A stretch of 64,000 nucleotides of DNA from M3 sp964637445 (GTDB lineage: Bacteria; Bacteroidota; Bacteroidia; Bacteroidales; Muribaculaceae), in contig CAZWWS010000003.1 of NCBI GenBank assembly GCA_964637445.1, forward strand, positions 9,898 through 73,897, given 5' to 3'. The position numbers were made by a program, and so were the translations under genes. Under the pieces are notes generated by a model that worked only from the letters and a program-made list of their open reading frames with translations, did no database searches and was not told where the DNA came from. Positions 1 through 8,485 of the stretch are shown one piece after another. Within the stretch, counting starts at the first letter, position 1, and each line of letters opens with the position of its first letter.

Positions 1-1420
1 CGTGGGGTGTCTCCTCTGTGATGGCTTTGAGTCGTGCGATGACCTCTTGCTTGAGCTTGAGGTTGGCTTGCTCGGTCTGGCGAGTGCCCGACATGTTTTT
101 CTTGCGCTGTTCGAAGAAGTAGTCGCAAGCGTCAAGGAAACGGCGCCAAACGGCGTCGGAGTGCTTCTTGGCTACAGCTCCGATGGTCTTCCACTCTTGC
201 TGAAGAGCCACGAGGGCTTCGGCTGTCTTTTTCCAGTCGGTGCTGTCTTTGAGTGCTTCGGCGCGCTCGCAAAGGGCTATTTTCTTTTCGAGGTTGACTG
301 CGAGGTCGTCTTTCATCTTCTTGAAGAAGTCGGCTTTGGCGTTGAAGAACTTGTCGCATGTCTCGCGGAAGCGGGCAAAGAGGGTGTTGTTGACCTTGCG
401 CGAAGCGTAGCCGAGCTTTTTCCACTCTTCTTGCGCTTCGATGATGGTCTTGGTCATTTCGTCCCAAGCGGCGTAGGTCTTGAGCAAAGAGAAGTCGAGT
501 GCTTCGACGCGCTCGCAGATTGCTGTTTTGGCAGCTTCGTTTTCGCGTTCGGCGCTCTTGCGCTCTTCGAAGTGAGTTTGGTATTTTTTGTTGACAAGGG
601 CAGAAGCGTCCTTGAAGCGATTCCATATCTCGTCGCGGATATCCTTAGCCACGGGACCTATTTCGCGCCACTTGTCGTGAAGATCCTGGAGGCGACGGAA
701 TGCAGTGATCACGTCGGCTTCGTCGTTGAGCTTTTCGGCTTCGTCGATGAGGAGCATCTTGGCTTCGAGGTTCTTTCGGAAGTCGTAGTCGCGCAAGTCT
801 TTATTGATTTTGAGCTGGTCGTAATAGTGCTCTACTGCAGCTTGATAGCTCTTCCAGAGGTCGGTTTGCTCGGTGGGGGGTACTTCTCCCGGCTCTTTGA
901 ACGCTTGTTGGAGGTCTTTGACGCGCGGATATTGTCGGCCTACATTGTCGGTGTCGGCAGCTATTTTCTCGATTTCGTCGATGATGGCACGTTTGGCCTC
1001 AAGGTTTTTCAGGCGGATTGCTTCTACTTCGGCAAGTCGAGCCGCTTTTTTCTCCTTTATATTATTAAGGAGTTCTTTGAATTGGGCTTCGGCTTCGTCG
1101 GGGAGAGCGGCAAACGCCGACTCTTCGTTCCCGGCAGCGAGGAATGCTTCTTTCTGAAGCGCAATCTCATTGTTGCGAATGGCGTAGAATATCTGCTTCA
1201 GACGTGTCACCTCGTCGCGCGAGATATCGTCGGCATCTTTGCCGGCAAGCTCGGCGGCTTGGGCTATGACTTCGTCTTTGGTGAGTTGCTTTTCGGGCTC
1301 AATCACTTCGGTTACATCTTGCTGTGCATCGGCAACGGGGTTGTCGATGACATTTTCTTCATTCAAGGTTACGTCTTGAACTGCGTTTTCGGCAGCGTCA
1401 GACATTTTACGCGGTTCCAT
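1..1420 (-). CDS. DUF349 repeat protein, C-terminus outside window
   Basis: 473 codons are visible from an ATG at 1420 (a second in-frame ATG lies at 1405) to the window edge, so the C-terminus is missing. After an acidic N-terminal stretch of about 60 residues the protein is almost all charged helix. Units of about 70 residues recur with a W-x(3)-G core: DKWREIGPVAKD, EEWKKLGYASRK and QEWKTIGAVAKK are clear copies, and DLWKSYQAAV marks a degenerate one. This is the DUF349 repeat family, expected to be cytoplasmic; its biochemical role is not established. The gene has its own promoter-like box 60 bases upstream, so it is probably a separate transcription unit from the HAD gene. The long plus-strand open frame over the same bases has no recognisable content. 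Confidence 0.85.
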   Translation of the reverse strand, partial: MEPRKMSDAAENAVQDVTLNEENVIDNPVADAQQDVTEVIEPEKQLTKDEVIAQAAELAGKDADDISRDEVTRLKQIFYAIRNNEIALQKEAFLAAGNEESAFAALPDEAEAQFKELLNNIKEKKAARLAEVEAIRLKNLEAKRAIIDEIEKIAADTDNVGRQYPRVKDLQQAFKEPGEVPPTEQTDLWKSYQAAVEHYYDQLKINKDLRDYDFRKNLEAKMLLIDEAEKLNDEADVITAFRRLQDLHDKWREIGPVAKDIRDEIWNRFKDASALVNKKYQTHFEERKSAERENEAAKTAICERVEALDFSLLKTYAAWDEMTKTIIEAQEEWKKLGYASRKVNNTLFARFRETCDKFFNAKADFFKKMKDDLAVNLEKKIALCERAEALKDSTDWKKTAEALVALQQEWKTIGAVAKKHSDAVWRRFLDACDYFFEQRKKNMSGTRQTEQANLKLKQEVIARLKAITEETPH

Positions 1421-1482
1421 TACACAAAAAATGTTTTAGTTAGTATAAGTTTGCGTTGCCACCAATCGGGCAATAGCGGTTT

Positions 1483-1490
1483 CAAATATA
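1483..1490 (-). promoter_or_regulatory. -7 box TATATTTG for the DUF349 gene
   Basis: A perfect match to the Bacteroidetes -7 consensus TAnnTTTG, 62 bases upstream of the ATG at 1420. A TTTG that could serve as the -33 element lies at 1513-1516 on the same strand, 22 bases away. Confidence 0.5.
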
Positions 1491-1580
1491 CGGATAATTT
1501 TGCGATAGCCGACAAAATAATTGCAAAAAAAACAATTTTTGTAAAGAAAAAGGGCGAAAATGCGAATATCGGGGTGATAT

Positions 1581-2294
1581 TTAGAGGAATGGAATGATGT
1601 CGGCAAGGGTGTTGACTACGATGGCAGAGGGGTGAGGTGCGCCTTGTCCGTCGCGATTGAAATGGATGGCATGCCAGCCGGCGTTGATGGCTCCGTCGAT
1701 GTCGGTCGAGGGATTGTCGCCAATCATGAGTGTGCGCGAGGGGGAGGAGTTGGCGAGTTTTAGTGCGTGATTGAAAATGCGCGCGTCAGGCTTGTTTATT
1801 CCTATGTCGTCGCTGAGAACTACGAGGTCGATGTAGCTTTCGATACCGGCAGTCTTGATTTTGCGATATTGCACTTCTTTGAAGCCGTTGCTGAGGATGC
1901 CGATGTGGTAGCCTTGTGCTTTGATGTGGTCGAGCAACTCGATGGCTCCGGGTATCATGATGCGCCCTTGGGCGAGAAAGTCGAGATAGGTGACGTCAAG
2001 CGATGCCGAGAGGGAGTCGGCGGTGTCGACGGGGCATCCTCCTTCGATGAGGGGGAGCGTGAAGCGACGATGACGAAGCTCGTCTTTGGTGATGGCTGCC
2101 ACGTTGTAGAGCGCCCACAAAGCGGCATTGTGGCGCATATAGCACTCAACCCATTCCTCGGGCAAACTATGCCACCGATCTAAACGAGCGGCATCGTAGA
2201 GCCACAATAGGGCTTGGTGGGAGTTGGCGTGGAAGTCTTGGAGAGTGTCATCGAGATCAATCCATATCCAATCGACGAGGGATCTGAATTTCAT
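1581..2294 (-). CDS. HAD-superfamily hydrolase, YjjG-like nucleotidase type
   Basis: 237 residues with all four HAD motifs in order: DLDDT at residues 13-17 (Asp nucleophile and acid/base), ILSNG in the middle (motif II Ser), the Lys of NKPDARIF (motif III), and GDNPSTDIDGAINAG near the C-terminus (motif IV acids). A helical cap lies between motifs I and II (type C1). The layout resembles YjjG-type pyrimidine 5'-nucleotidases, but other small phosphorylated substrates are possible. The start overlaps the end of ansA by 38 bases, so the two are probably translationally coupled and share the metG-ansA transcript. Confidence 0.85.
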   Translation of the reverse strand: MKFRSLVDWIWIDLDDTLQDFHANSHQALLWLYDAARLDRWHSLPEEWVECYMRHNAALWALYNVAAITKDELRHRRFTLPLIEGGCPVDTADSLSASLDVTYLDFLAQGRIMIPGAIELLDHIKAQGYHIGILSNGFKEVQYRKIKTAGIESYIDLVVLSDDIGINKPDARIFNHALKLANSSPSRTLMIGDNPSTDIDGAINAGWHAIHFNRDGQGAPHPSAIVVNTLADIIPFL

Positions 2295-3354
2295 CGGAAT
2301 ATAGTGTTGAGTGACGGAGAGTGACTTCTCCGCAGATGTTGCAATTGAAATAGTGGCGAATGTCGTCGGCCGATAGTCCGAGACCGAATAGATACATCAG
2401 CTTGGTGATAGCGGCTTCGGAGGTGATGTCGTGTCCGGAGATTACGCCGGTGCTTGCCAGGCGATTGCCCGACAGGTAGCGTTTGGAGTTGACGCCGCCG
2501 TTGACACATTGGGTGACGTTGACGATTACGATGCCATGGTCGATGGCTTCGCGGATGGCATTTGTAAACCATGAGTAGGTGGGTGCGTTTCCAGCGCCGA
2601 ATGTCTTAAGGACAATACCCTTGATGCCCGGTGCCGAAAGCTGATGACGGAGTACCGATTCGGTAATGCCCGGGTTTAGGTCGAGAAACATCACGTTGGT
2701 GTCCATCTCGTATTGCACTTTAAGAGGTCGGCGGGCTTGTACGCGCCAGAGAGCTTCGGGATTGAAGTGAATCGACAAGCCGATTTTGGCAAGAGAGGGG
2801 TAGTTGTTGGACTTGAAAGCGTTGAAATTGTCGGCACTCATCTTTGTGGAGCGATTTCCGCGCCAAAGATAGTTTTCAAACAAAATCGCCACTTCTTGCA
2901 CCATAGGAGCGCCGTTGAAGTCGGTGGCAGCGGCAATCTGCAGAGCTGTGATGAGGTTTTCTTCGCCGTCGGTACGCACTTCGCCGATAGGAAGCTGCGA
3001 GCCGGTGATGATGACCGGTTTATGCAGATTTTCGAGCATGAACGATAGTGCCGAGGCGGTATAGGCCATCGTGTCGGTGCCATGTAGAACGACAAACCCA
3101 TCGAAGCGGTCGAAATTGGCTTCGATGTGACGTGCAATTTCTTTCCATCGCTCCGGATCCATGTCGGATGAGTCGATAGGAGGGTGAAATTGGATATGCT
3201 CGATTTTGTAGTCAAGCATTTTTATTTTGGGTACATTCTCAATCAAGTAGGTGAAGTTGAATGGCTGCAAGGAATGATTTTCGGGATTTTCAATCATTCC
3301 TATAGTGCCACCGGTATAGATGATGAGAATGTGGGGTTGTCGCGAGTCGTGCAT
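2257..3354 (-). CDS. ansA: Type I L-asparaginase
   Basis: 365 residues, a normal length for cytoplasmic asparaginase I. The N-terminal catalytic signature YTGGTIGM places the nucleophile Thr at residue 14. The second signature HGTDTMAYTA gives Thr93-Asp94, and GSQLPIGEVRTDGEENL is the conserved segment before the C-terminal domain. No signal peptide is present, which fits the type I enzyme (asparagine to aspartate plus ammonia in the cytoplasm) rather than the secreted type II. The ATG at 3354 lies 9 bases after the metG stop, and the 3' end overlaps the HAD gene, so metG-ansA-HAD reads as one operon. Confidence 0.92.
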   Translation of the reverse strand: MHDSRQPHILIIYTGGTIGMIENPENHSLQPFNFTYLIENVPKIKMLDYKIEHIQFHPPIDSSDMDPERWKEIARHIEANFDRFDGFVVLHGTDTMAYTASALSFMLENLHKPVIITGSQLPIGEVRTDGEENLITALQIAAATDFNGAPMVQEVAILFENYLWRGNRSTKMSADNFNAFKSNNYPSLAKIGLSIHFNPEALWRVQARRPLKVQYEMDTNVMFLDLNPGITESVLRHQLSAPGIKGIVLKTFGAGNAPTYSWFTNAIREAIDHGIVIVNVTQCVNGGVNSKRYLSGNRLASTGVISGHDITSEAAITKLMYLFGLGLSADDIRHYFNCNICGEVTLRHSTLYSDEIQIPRRLDMD

Positions 3355-3363
3355 GGTGTGATA

Positions 3364-5406
3364 TTATTTAACTTGAGCACCGGGAGCGACAGGAGCCGAT
3401 GGAGAGATGACTACGAGAGAGCCGTCGGCGTTCTCGGCTGAAAGAATCATGCCTTGTGACACCACGCCTTTGAGCTTGCGCGGTGGAAGGTTGGCGATAA
3501 ACACCACTTGCTTGCCGATGAGCTGTTCGGGCTCGTAGTATTTGGCAATGCCGGATACGATAGTACGCTTTTCGAGGCCATCGTCGATGAGAAATTGCAA
3601 GAGCTTGTCTGCTTTGGGGACGCGCTTACATTCGAGCACTGTGCCTACGCGAAGATCAGCACGGCAGAATGTGTCGAAATCAACGTCGTCGGCTTGCGGA
3701 GCTGCTTTCCAAGCGTTGACTTTGTTGGCTTCTTTGGTTTGCTGCAGACGATCGATTTGCGCTTGAATGGCCGAATCCTCAATCTTCTCAAAGAGAAGTT
3801 CTGCTTGACCGATTGCAGTGTCGGCAGCGAGTATTGAGTTGCAGCCTACGAGATCCCAAGACAGGTCGGAAAGAGAGAGCATTTTGCAAAGTTTCTTCGA
3901 CATGAATGGGAGGAAAGGCTCGCAAGCCACAGCGATGTTGGCACAAAGTTGTAGCGCTACATTGAGGGTGGTAGCCACGCGCTCCATGTCGGTCTTGGCG
4001 AGCTTCCACGGCTCAGTCTCTTGGAGATATTTGTTGCCGAGACGAGCAATCGCCATAGCGTCCTGAAGGGCTGCACGGAAGTGGAATGTATTGAGATTTT
4101 CGCTGAGCGATTGCTTGATTTGAGCCAGCTCGGCGAAAGTGTTGCTGTCGATTTGTTGCAAAGCTCCGGCAGCAGGGACTTTTCCATCGAAATATTTGTG
4201 AGTGAGGACAATGGCGCGATTGACAAAGTTGCCAAGGATGGCTACCAACTCGTTGTTGTTGCGAGCTTGGAAATCACGCCAAGTGAAATCGTTGTCTTTG
4301 GTTTCAGGTGCATTGGCAGTGAGGACGTAACGGAGTACGTCTTGCTTGCCGGGGAAGTCGACGAGGTATTCGTGAAGCCATACTGCCCAGTTGCGAGATG
4401 TAGAAATTTTGTCTCCTTCGAGATTAAGGAACTCGTTGGCGGGTACGTTGTCGGGGAGTTGGTAATTGTCGCCATAAGCAGCCAACATCGCCGGGAATAC
4501 GATGCAGTGGAACACGATATTGTCCTTGCCGATGAAGTTGATGATGCGTGTTTCAGGGTCTTTCCAGTAGCGTTCCCACGAATCGGGAAGTAGCTCTTTA
4601 GTGTTGGAAATGTAGCCGATGGGGGCATCAAACCATACATAGAGCACTTTCCCTTCGGCACCTTCAACCGGTACGGGTACACCCCAATCGAGGTCGCGAC
4701 TTACGGCACGAGGTTGCAGACCGAGGTCGAGCCACGACTTGCATTGACCATATACGTTGGTCTTCCACTCCTTGTGTCCGTCGAGAATCCACTTGCGAAG
4801 CATTGACTCCCATTTATCGAGAGGCAGATACCAGTGTTTGGTTTCGCGCAACACAGGCTTGTTGCCGGTGATAGCAGAGCGAGGCTCGATAAGGTCGGTG
4901 GCATTGAGTGAGGTGCCACACGCTTCGCATTGGTCGCCGTAGGCGCGTTCGTTTTTGCAATGAGGGCATGTGCCTATGACATAGCGGTCGGCGAGAAATT
5001 GGTTGGCTTGCTCATCGTAGAGCTGCATAGAGGTTTTCTCGACAAATTCGCCTTTGTCGTAGAGACGGCGGAAAAATTCGCTTGCAGTGTCGTGGTGAAT
5101 ATCAGACGAGGTGCGCGAATAGATGTCGAACGAAATGCCGAGTTCTTCAAACGAATCTTTGATAATCTTGTGGTAGCGGTCGACAATGTCCTGCGGAGTA
5201 ACCCCTTCGGCTTTAGCTTTGATAGTGATGGGCACACCATGCTCGTCGCTACCGCCAATCATCACGACGTCTTGACCATTGAGGCGGAGATAGCGAGCGT
5301 AAATGTCGGCAGGGACATACACGCCGGCAAGATGCCCTATATGAACGGGTCCGTTGGCATAGGGGAGAGCAGTAGTGATGAGAGTGCGTTTGAAGTTCTT
5401 TTCCAT
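3364..5406 (-). CDS. metG: Methionyl-tRNA synthetase
   Basis: 680 residues starting at the ATG at 5406 (MEKNFKRTL). The upstream in-frame ATG at 5451 lies inside the promoter region and would add 15 unlikely residues. The class I signature HIGH is at residues 22-25 and the KMSKS loop is KISTS at 333-337. A zinc knuckle is formed by Cys147, Cys150, Cys160 and Cys163. The last 110 residues are the Trbp111-like OB-fold tRNA-binding domain (FCRADLRVGTVLECKRVP), so this is the long dimeric form. It charges initiator and elongator tRNA-Met with methionine. It leads a likely operon with ansA and the HAD phosphatase. Confidence 0.97.
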   Translation of the reverse strand: MEKNFKRTLITTALPYANGPVHIGHLAGVYVPADIYARYLRLNGQDVVMIGGSDEHGVPITIKAKAEGVTPQDIVDRYHKIIKDSFEELGISFDIYSRTSSDIHHDTASEFFRRLYDKGEFVEKTSMQLYDEQANQFLADRYVIGTCPHCKNERAYGDQCEACGTSLNATDLIEPRSAITGNKPVLRETKHWYLPLDKWESMLRKWILDGHKEWKTNVYGQCKSWLDLGLQPRAVSRDLDWGVPVPVEGAEGKVLYVWFDAPIGYISNTKELLPDSWERYWKDPETRIINFIGKDNIVFHCIVFPAMLAAYGDNYQLPDNVPANEFLNLEGDKISTSRNWAVWLHEYLVDFPGKQDVLRYVLTANAPETKDNDFTWRDFQARNNNELVAILGNFVNRAIVLTHKYFDGKVPAAGALQQIDSNTFAELAQIKQSLSENLNTFHFRAALQDAMAIARLGNKYLQETEPWKLAKTDMERVATTLNVALQLCANIAVACEPFLPFMSKKLCKMLSLSDLSWDLVGCNSILAADTAIGQAELLFEKIEDSAIQAQIDRLQQTKEANKVNAWKAAPQADDVDFDTFCRADLRVGTVLECKRVPKADKLLQFLIDDGLEKRTIVSGIAKYYEPEQLIGKQVVFIANLPPRKLKGVVSQGMILSAENADGSLVVISPSAPVAPGAQVK

Positions 5407-5448
5407 TATTGTATAATTGAGTATATATGCATTATTTGTTTTATACTG

Positions 5449-5456
5449 CAAAATTA
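5449..5456 (-). promoter_or_regulatory. -7 box TAATTTTG for metG
   Basis: TAnnTTTG match 43 bases upstream of the metG ATG. The 5407-5586 gap is AT-rich and otherwise shows no riboswitch-like or T-box-like structure that I can recognise. Confidence 0.5.
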
Positions 5457-5586
5457 ATACTCTGCTCTGAAATATGGAAATTATTAAAGGGGTAACTTCA
5501 ATAATTTGTACAGATGAGAGTTATATGCAAGTATCAATAAAAAGTTGTCTTAGTGTTTAGTATACATTGAGTTCTGTCAAGCAAAT

Positions 5587-6753
5587 CTAAAGAGCTAATA
5601 ATTTACACAAATATTCAGTAGCCTTAGAACTATTAATTTTATTGACAAACGTATTCTTTTTTACGATTTCGTTAAGAGTTTTTGATTGGAGTTGAACTGT
5701 TCCTCTTGAATTACGACCAGACCAATGGTTTTGAATGATAGAGGCATCAATGAGTGTATTATGAAATACGGAGCATAAGACTGTATTAATAATGTTGTTA
5801 TCGTCAATCGCAATAAAGAAAAACATGAAAATTGAATCGGGCTCTGACATCACCTGTAAGAATTTATCAATGTTGTAGGCTTTAGGAGATGAGTTTAAGT
5901 ATATTACTTTAGTTTTGATGTCGGTGTATGTATTATTATCAGAATCGAATCGACGAATATAATCGCCAAGGTTGTTTTCAGAGTCATAAGATGGGAGCTC
6001 TTTTTCGATTGATGCAATTTCGCGTAATAATTTAGTGCGCTGTTGGTCATCGGCTGTAATAATAGCTTCAATAAGTCTCCCTCTAATATTGACATTGTCA
6101 ATGTGTGATGCTACTAAAATAGCGTCCTTGACATTGTTGCAACGTTGGTCTAAATCTTCTTTTAAGATGTTGAATTGTTGAGACGATACAAATCGTTGAG
6201 CACGAGTAATAGAGTTATAAATCGTTTTGACTTCGGAGTCCGTTGGCTGAAATTTTTGTCCTACTCCAACTATATTGTTGGTACATTCGACTAATCGTTG
6301 AAGATTGTCGTTCCATTCAAGACCTTGATGAATTGAAAATAATTCCTCGAAATTATCGGGCGAATTTGTCATGCCATATATTTCTTTGAAAATATCGGAG
6401 CCATTAAAACTTCCTTTTATGTTGGTCATAGAGAGTTCTTTTGAGCTATGGCTGATTTTCTTTAAGAATGTTGAATTAGCTAAATAGATTAAGTTGTGGG
6501 TGCTTTTGCTACATAAAACAACAAAAAAAGGGATATGATCATATTTCTCCAAATGAGAAAGCGATAATATGGTGTTGCTAAAAGATTTGTCTTTAGATGA
6601 ACTGAATCTTACTGCAAAATAATCATTATGAAACACAGATCTGTCTTTGATTAAGTTAAAAGTGTTAACGCAATCTACGACTAATGCAAATTTATTGTGC
6701 TGAGGCGCTTTGGAAAGAATGAAGTCAACAAACTCTTTAATAGAATGATGCAT
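5587..6753 (-). CDS. Probable type II restriction endonuclease, PD-(D/E)XK fold (partner of methylase)
   Basis: 388 residues that I do not recognise by family name. The case for an endonuclease is context plus one motif. The gene starts 2 bases after the stop of a DNA methyltransferase on the same strand. Residues 270-283 (DSDNNTYTDIKTKV) look like the core of a PD-(D/E)XK nuclease: an acidic beta-hairpin, then D278-I-K280 in a strand, followed by a helix (YNIDKFLQVM) and a hydrophobic strand (SIFMFFFIAI). Glu229 in RLIEAII could be the helix acid. No helicase or specificity domain is present, so a stand-alone type II enzyme fits best. The gene is much more AT-rich than its flanks, suggesting horizontal acquisition. 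The recognition site cannot be read from the sequence. Confidence 0.6.
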   Translation of the reverse strand: MHHSIKEFVDFILSKAPQHNKFALVVDCVNTFNLIKDRSVFHNDYFAVRFSSSKDKSFSNTILSLSHLEKYDHIPFFVVLCSKSTHNLIYLANSTFLKKISHSSKELSMTNIKGSFNGSDIFKEIYGMTNSPDNFEELFSIHQGLEWNDNLQRLVECTNNIVGVGQKFQPTDSEVKTIYNSITRAQRFVSSQQFNILKEDLDQRCNNVKDAILVASHIDNVNIRGRLIEAIITADDQQRTKLLREIASIEKELPSYDSENNLGDYIRRFDSDNNTYTDIKTKVIYLNSSPKAYNIDKFLQVMSEPDSIFMFFFIAIDDNNIINTVLCSVFHNTLIDASIIQNHWSGRNSRGTVQLQSKTLNEIVKKNTFVNKINSSKATEYLCKLLAL

Positions 6754-6755
6754 GT

Positions 6756-7757
6756 TTATATGATGGTATTAAATAAATCGTATTCGTTTTTATTAAGTTC
6801 ATTAATCCCTTTTGATTTATTTTGCATATTTAAAGTATTTCGTTCCCAAAAAACTCCATCCGCATATCCTTGTATGGTTGCATCGTTTTCGGCATTTATT
6901 ATGCGTTTAGCGGCCCATAAACAATATTGCTCTTGGAGGTCAATGCCGATATATTTGCGATTGAGCTTTTTTGCAACAACGCATGATGTACCACTACCCA
7001 TAAAAGGATCTAAAATTATATCGCCAGGTTTTGATGATGCCAAAATAATTTTAGCGATTAATTTTTCTGGCTTTTGTGTAGGATGATCCGTGTTTTCCGG
7101 CATGGACCAAAAAGGAATACTGATGTCATCCCAAAAATTAGAAGGATACGTAATGCGAAAATTGCCATTCTCAGATTCTTCCCAATCTTTAGGTTTTCCA
7201 TTTTCTTTATAAGGAGCAATGACTTTTCGTTTCATTTTGACGGCATCGACATTAAAAAAATAGTCAGTTGGATTTTTGACTGCAAACCAGATGTCTTCCA
7301 TTGCATTTTTCCAATTTGATTTGGCTCCGCGCCCTTTTTCTCGCTGCCATGTAATTCTGTTTACGATTGTCAGGTGCTCTTCGATGACTCGTTGCATAGA
7401 TGACGAGCATTTCCAGTCTCCACACATATACAGAGAACCATTAGGCTTTAATTTGTCACAAACAGATATAAACCAACTTCTTAAGTATGATTCATACTCA
7501 TTTGAATTGGTCGCATGAAATTTGTTTCCGTGAAAGTCTTTAGTGAGATTATATGGAGGATCTATTATAATCAAATCGGCTATTTCATTAGGGATATGAT
7601 TAATGACATCCATTAAATCAGCATGAATTAATTTGTTTGAAAAATCAGAACTTTGCTGGATGGATTCAGGGGTGGATAGTAGTGCCTTAAGATAATCTAT
7701 TTCTTCTTCTGAGATGGAAATTGTTCTATTTCGTGGTGCCCGAGTCTTTTCTGTCAT
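6756..7757 (-). CDS. Site-specific DNA methyltransferase, beta class (N6-A or N4-C)
   Basis: 333 residues. The catalytic motif IV IIIDPPYN (DPPY at residues 66-69) comes first and the SAM-binding motif I DPFMGSGTS (from residue 250) comes last, the order that defines beta-class amino-methyltransferases. The DPPY form methylates adenine N6 or cytosine N4. Between them lies the target-recognition part with WQREKGRGAKSNWKNAMED, and HPTQKP precedes motif I. It should protect the site cut by the endonuclease encoded immediately downstream. The 60-base gap to the upstream gene carries a strong -7 box, so the two-gene cassette has its own promoter. AT-rich like its partner. Confidence 0.93.
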   Translation of the reverse strand: MTEKTRAPRNRTISISEEEIDYLKALLSTPESIQQSSDFSNKLIHADLMDVINHIPNEIADLIIIDPPYNLTKDFHGNKFHATNSNEYESYLRSWFISVCDKLKPNGSLYMCGDWKCSSSMQRVIEEHLTIVNRITWQREKGRGAKSNWKNAMEDIWFAVKNPTDYFFNVDAVKMKRKVIAPYKENGKPKDWEESENGNFRITYPSNFWDDISIPFWSMPENTDHPTQKPEKLIAKIILASSKPGDIILDPFMGSGTSCVVAKKLNRKYIGIDLQEQYCLWAAKRIINAENDATIQGYADGVFWERNTLNMQNKSKGINELNKNEYDLFNTII

Positions 7758-7785
7758 CTGAATAATATTTGCTATGATGTTTTTG

Positions 7786-7793
7786 CAAATATA
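7786..7793 (-). promoter_or_regulatory. -7 box TATATTTG for the restriction-modification pair
   Basis: Perfect TAnnTTTG match 29 bases upstream of the methyltransferase ATG, giving a 5' leader of only about 20 bases. It would express methylase first and nuclease second from one transcript. Confidence 0.5.
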
Positions 7794-7825
7794 AGAAATT
7801 TAGATGAAAAATCGAAATTCTGGGA

Positions 7826-8458
7826 CTATATGTTGAAACGGGCGTGGAGATAGGCGATGACGAGGTTGGCAATTTCGTCCATCGGAAGAAGTGACGAATT
7901 GAATGTGAGGTCATAGGATGCTGCGTCACCCCAAGTCTTGTCGGTGTAGAAGTTGTAGTAGTTGGCGCGTAGTTTGTTGGTCTTTTCGGCCAAGGCGCGA
8001 GCTTGCTCGGCAGTGGGTTTGTCGCCACGTCGCATGATGCGCGCGATGCGGTCGTCCATCGATGCGTGGATGAAGATATTCAGGCATCGAGGATGGTCGC
8101 GCAACACATAGTCGGCACTACGCCCTACGATGACGCAAGAACCTTGTTCGGCAATGGCGCGAATCACGTCACACTGTGTGCGATAGATGCTATCGTCGGA
8201 GATTGCCGATGAGCCGGCATAGTAGTGGAAATTGTTGTAGCCGTAGCTGAACGTGAACAATCCGCTTATGAACGATGGCGCTTTTTCGTCGGAACGCTCA
8301 AAAAACTCCGGATTGACACCTGAGCGTTTGGCGGCTTCGCCAAGCAATCGGCTGTCGTAGAAATCGATACCGAGCTTTTCGGCAAGGAGCTTGCCAAGCT
8401 CACGTCCACCGCTACCAAATTGGCGTCCGATGGTGATGACGAAGTTTTTGTCGCTCAT
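7826..8458 (-). CDS. Cytidylate kinase-like family protein
   Basis: 210 residues. The P-loop is the variant GRQFGSGG at residues 11-18, which characterises the cytidylate-kinase-like family rather than canonical Cmk (GPAGSGKS). DFYDSRLL and GRSADYVLRDHP fit the nucleoside-binding part, and IMRRGDKPTAEQA fits the lid. The likely reaction is transfer of phosphate from ATP to a nucleoside monophosphate, but the substrate has not been established for this subgroup. It is the last gene of the long gld operon, 27 bases after gldN. Its link with secretion is probably only co-transcription. Confidence 0.8.
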   Translation of the reverse strand: MSDKNFVITIGRQFGSGGRELGKLLAEKLGIDFYDSRLLGEAAKRSGVNPEFFERSDEKAPSFISGLFTFSYGYNNFHYYAGSSAISDDSIYRTQCDVIRAIAEQGSCVIVGRSADYVLRDHPRCLNIFIHASMDDRIARIMRRGDKPTAEQARALAEKTNKLRANYYNFYTDKTWGDAASYDLTFNSSLLPMDEIANLVIAYLHARFNI

Positions 8459-8485
8459 AGGAGAGTGGTGTTAGATGGTGTGAAA

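Noticed and set aside
2..1597. 531-codon open frame on the plus strand
   Set aside because: It is antisense to the DUF349 repeat gene; low-complexity Phe/Leu/Val/Gly content with no domain. The minus-strand frame shows clear repeated DUF349 units.
5407..5586. Possible T-box or SAM riboswitch upstream of metG
   Set aside because: The gap is short and AT-rich; no conserved core or paired helices could be recognised.
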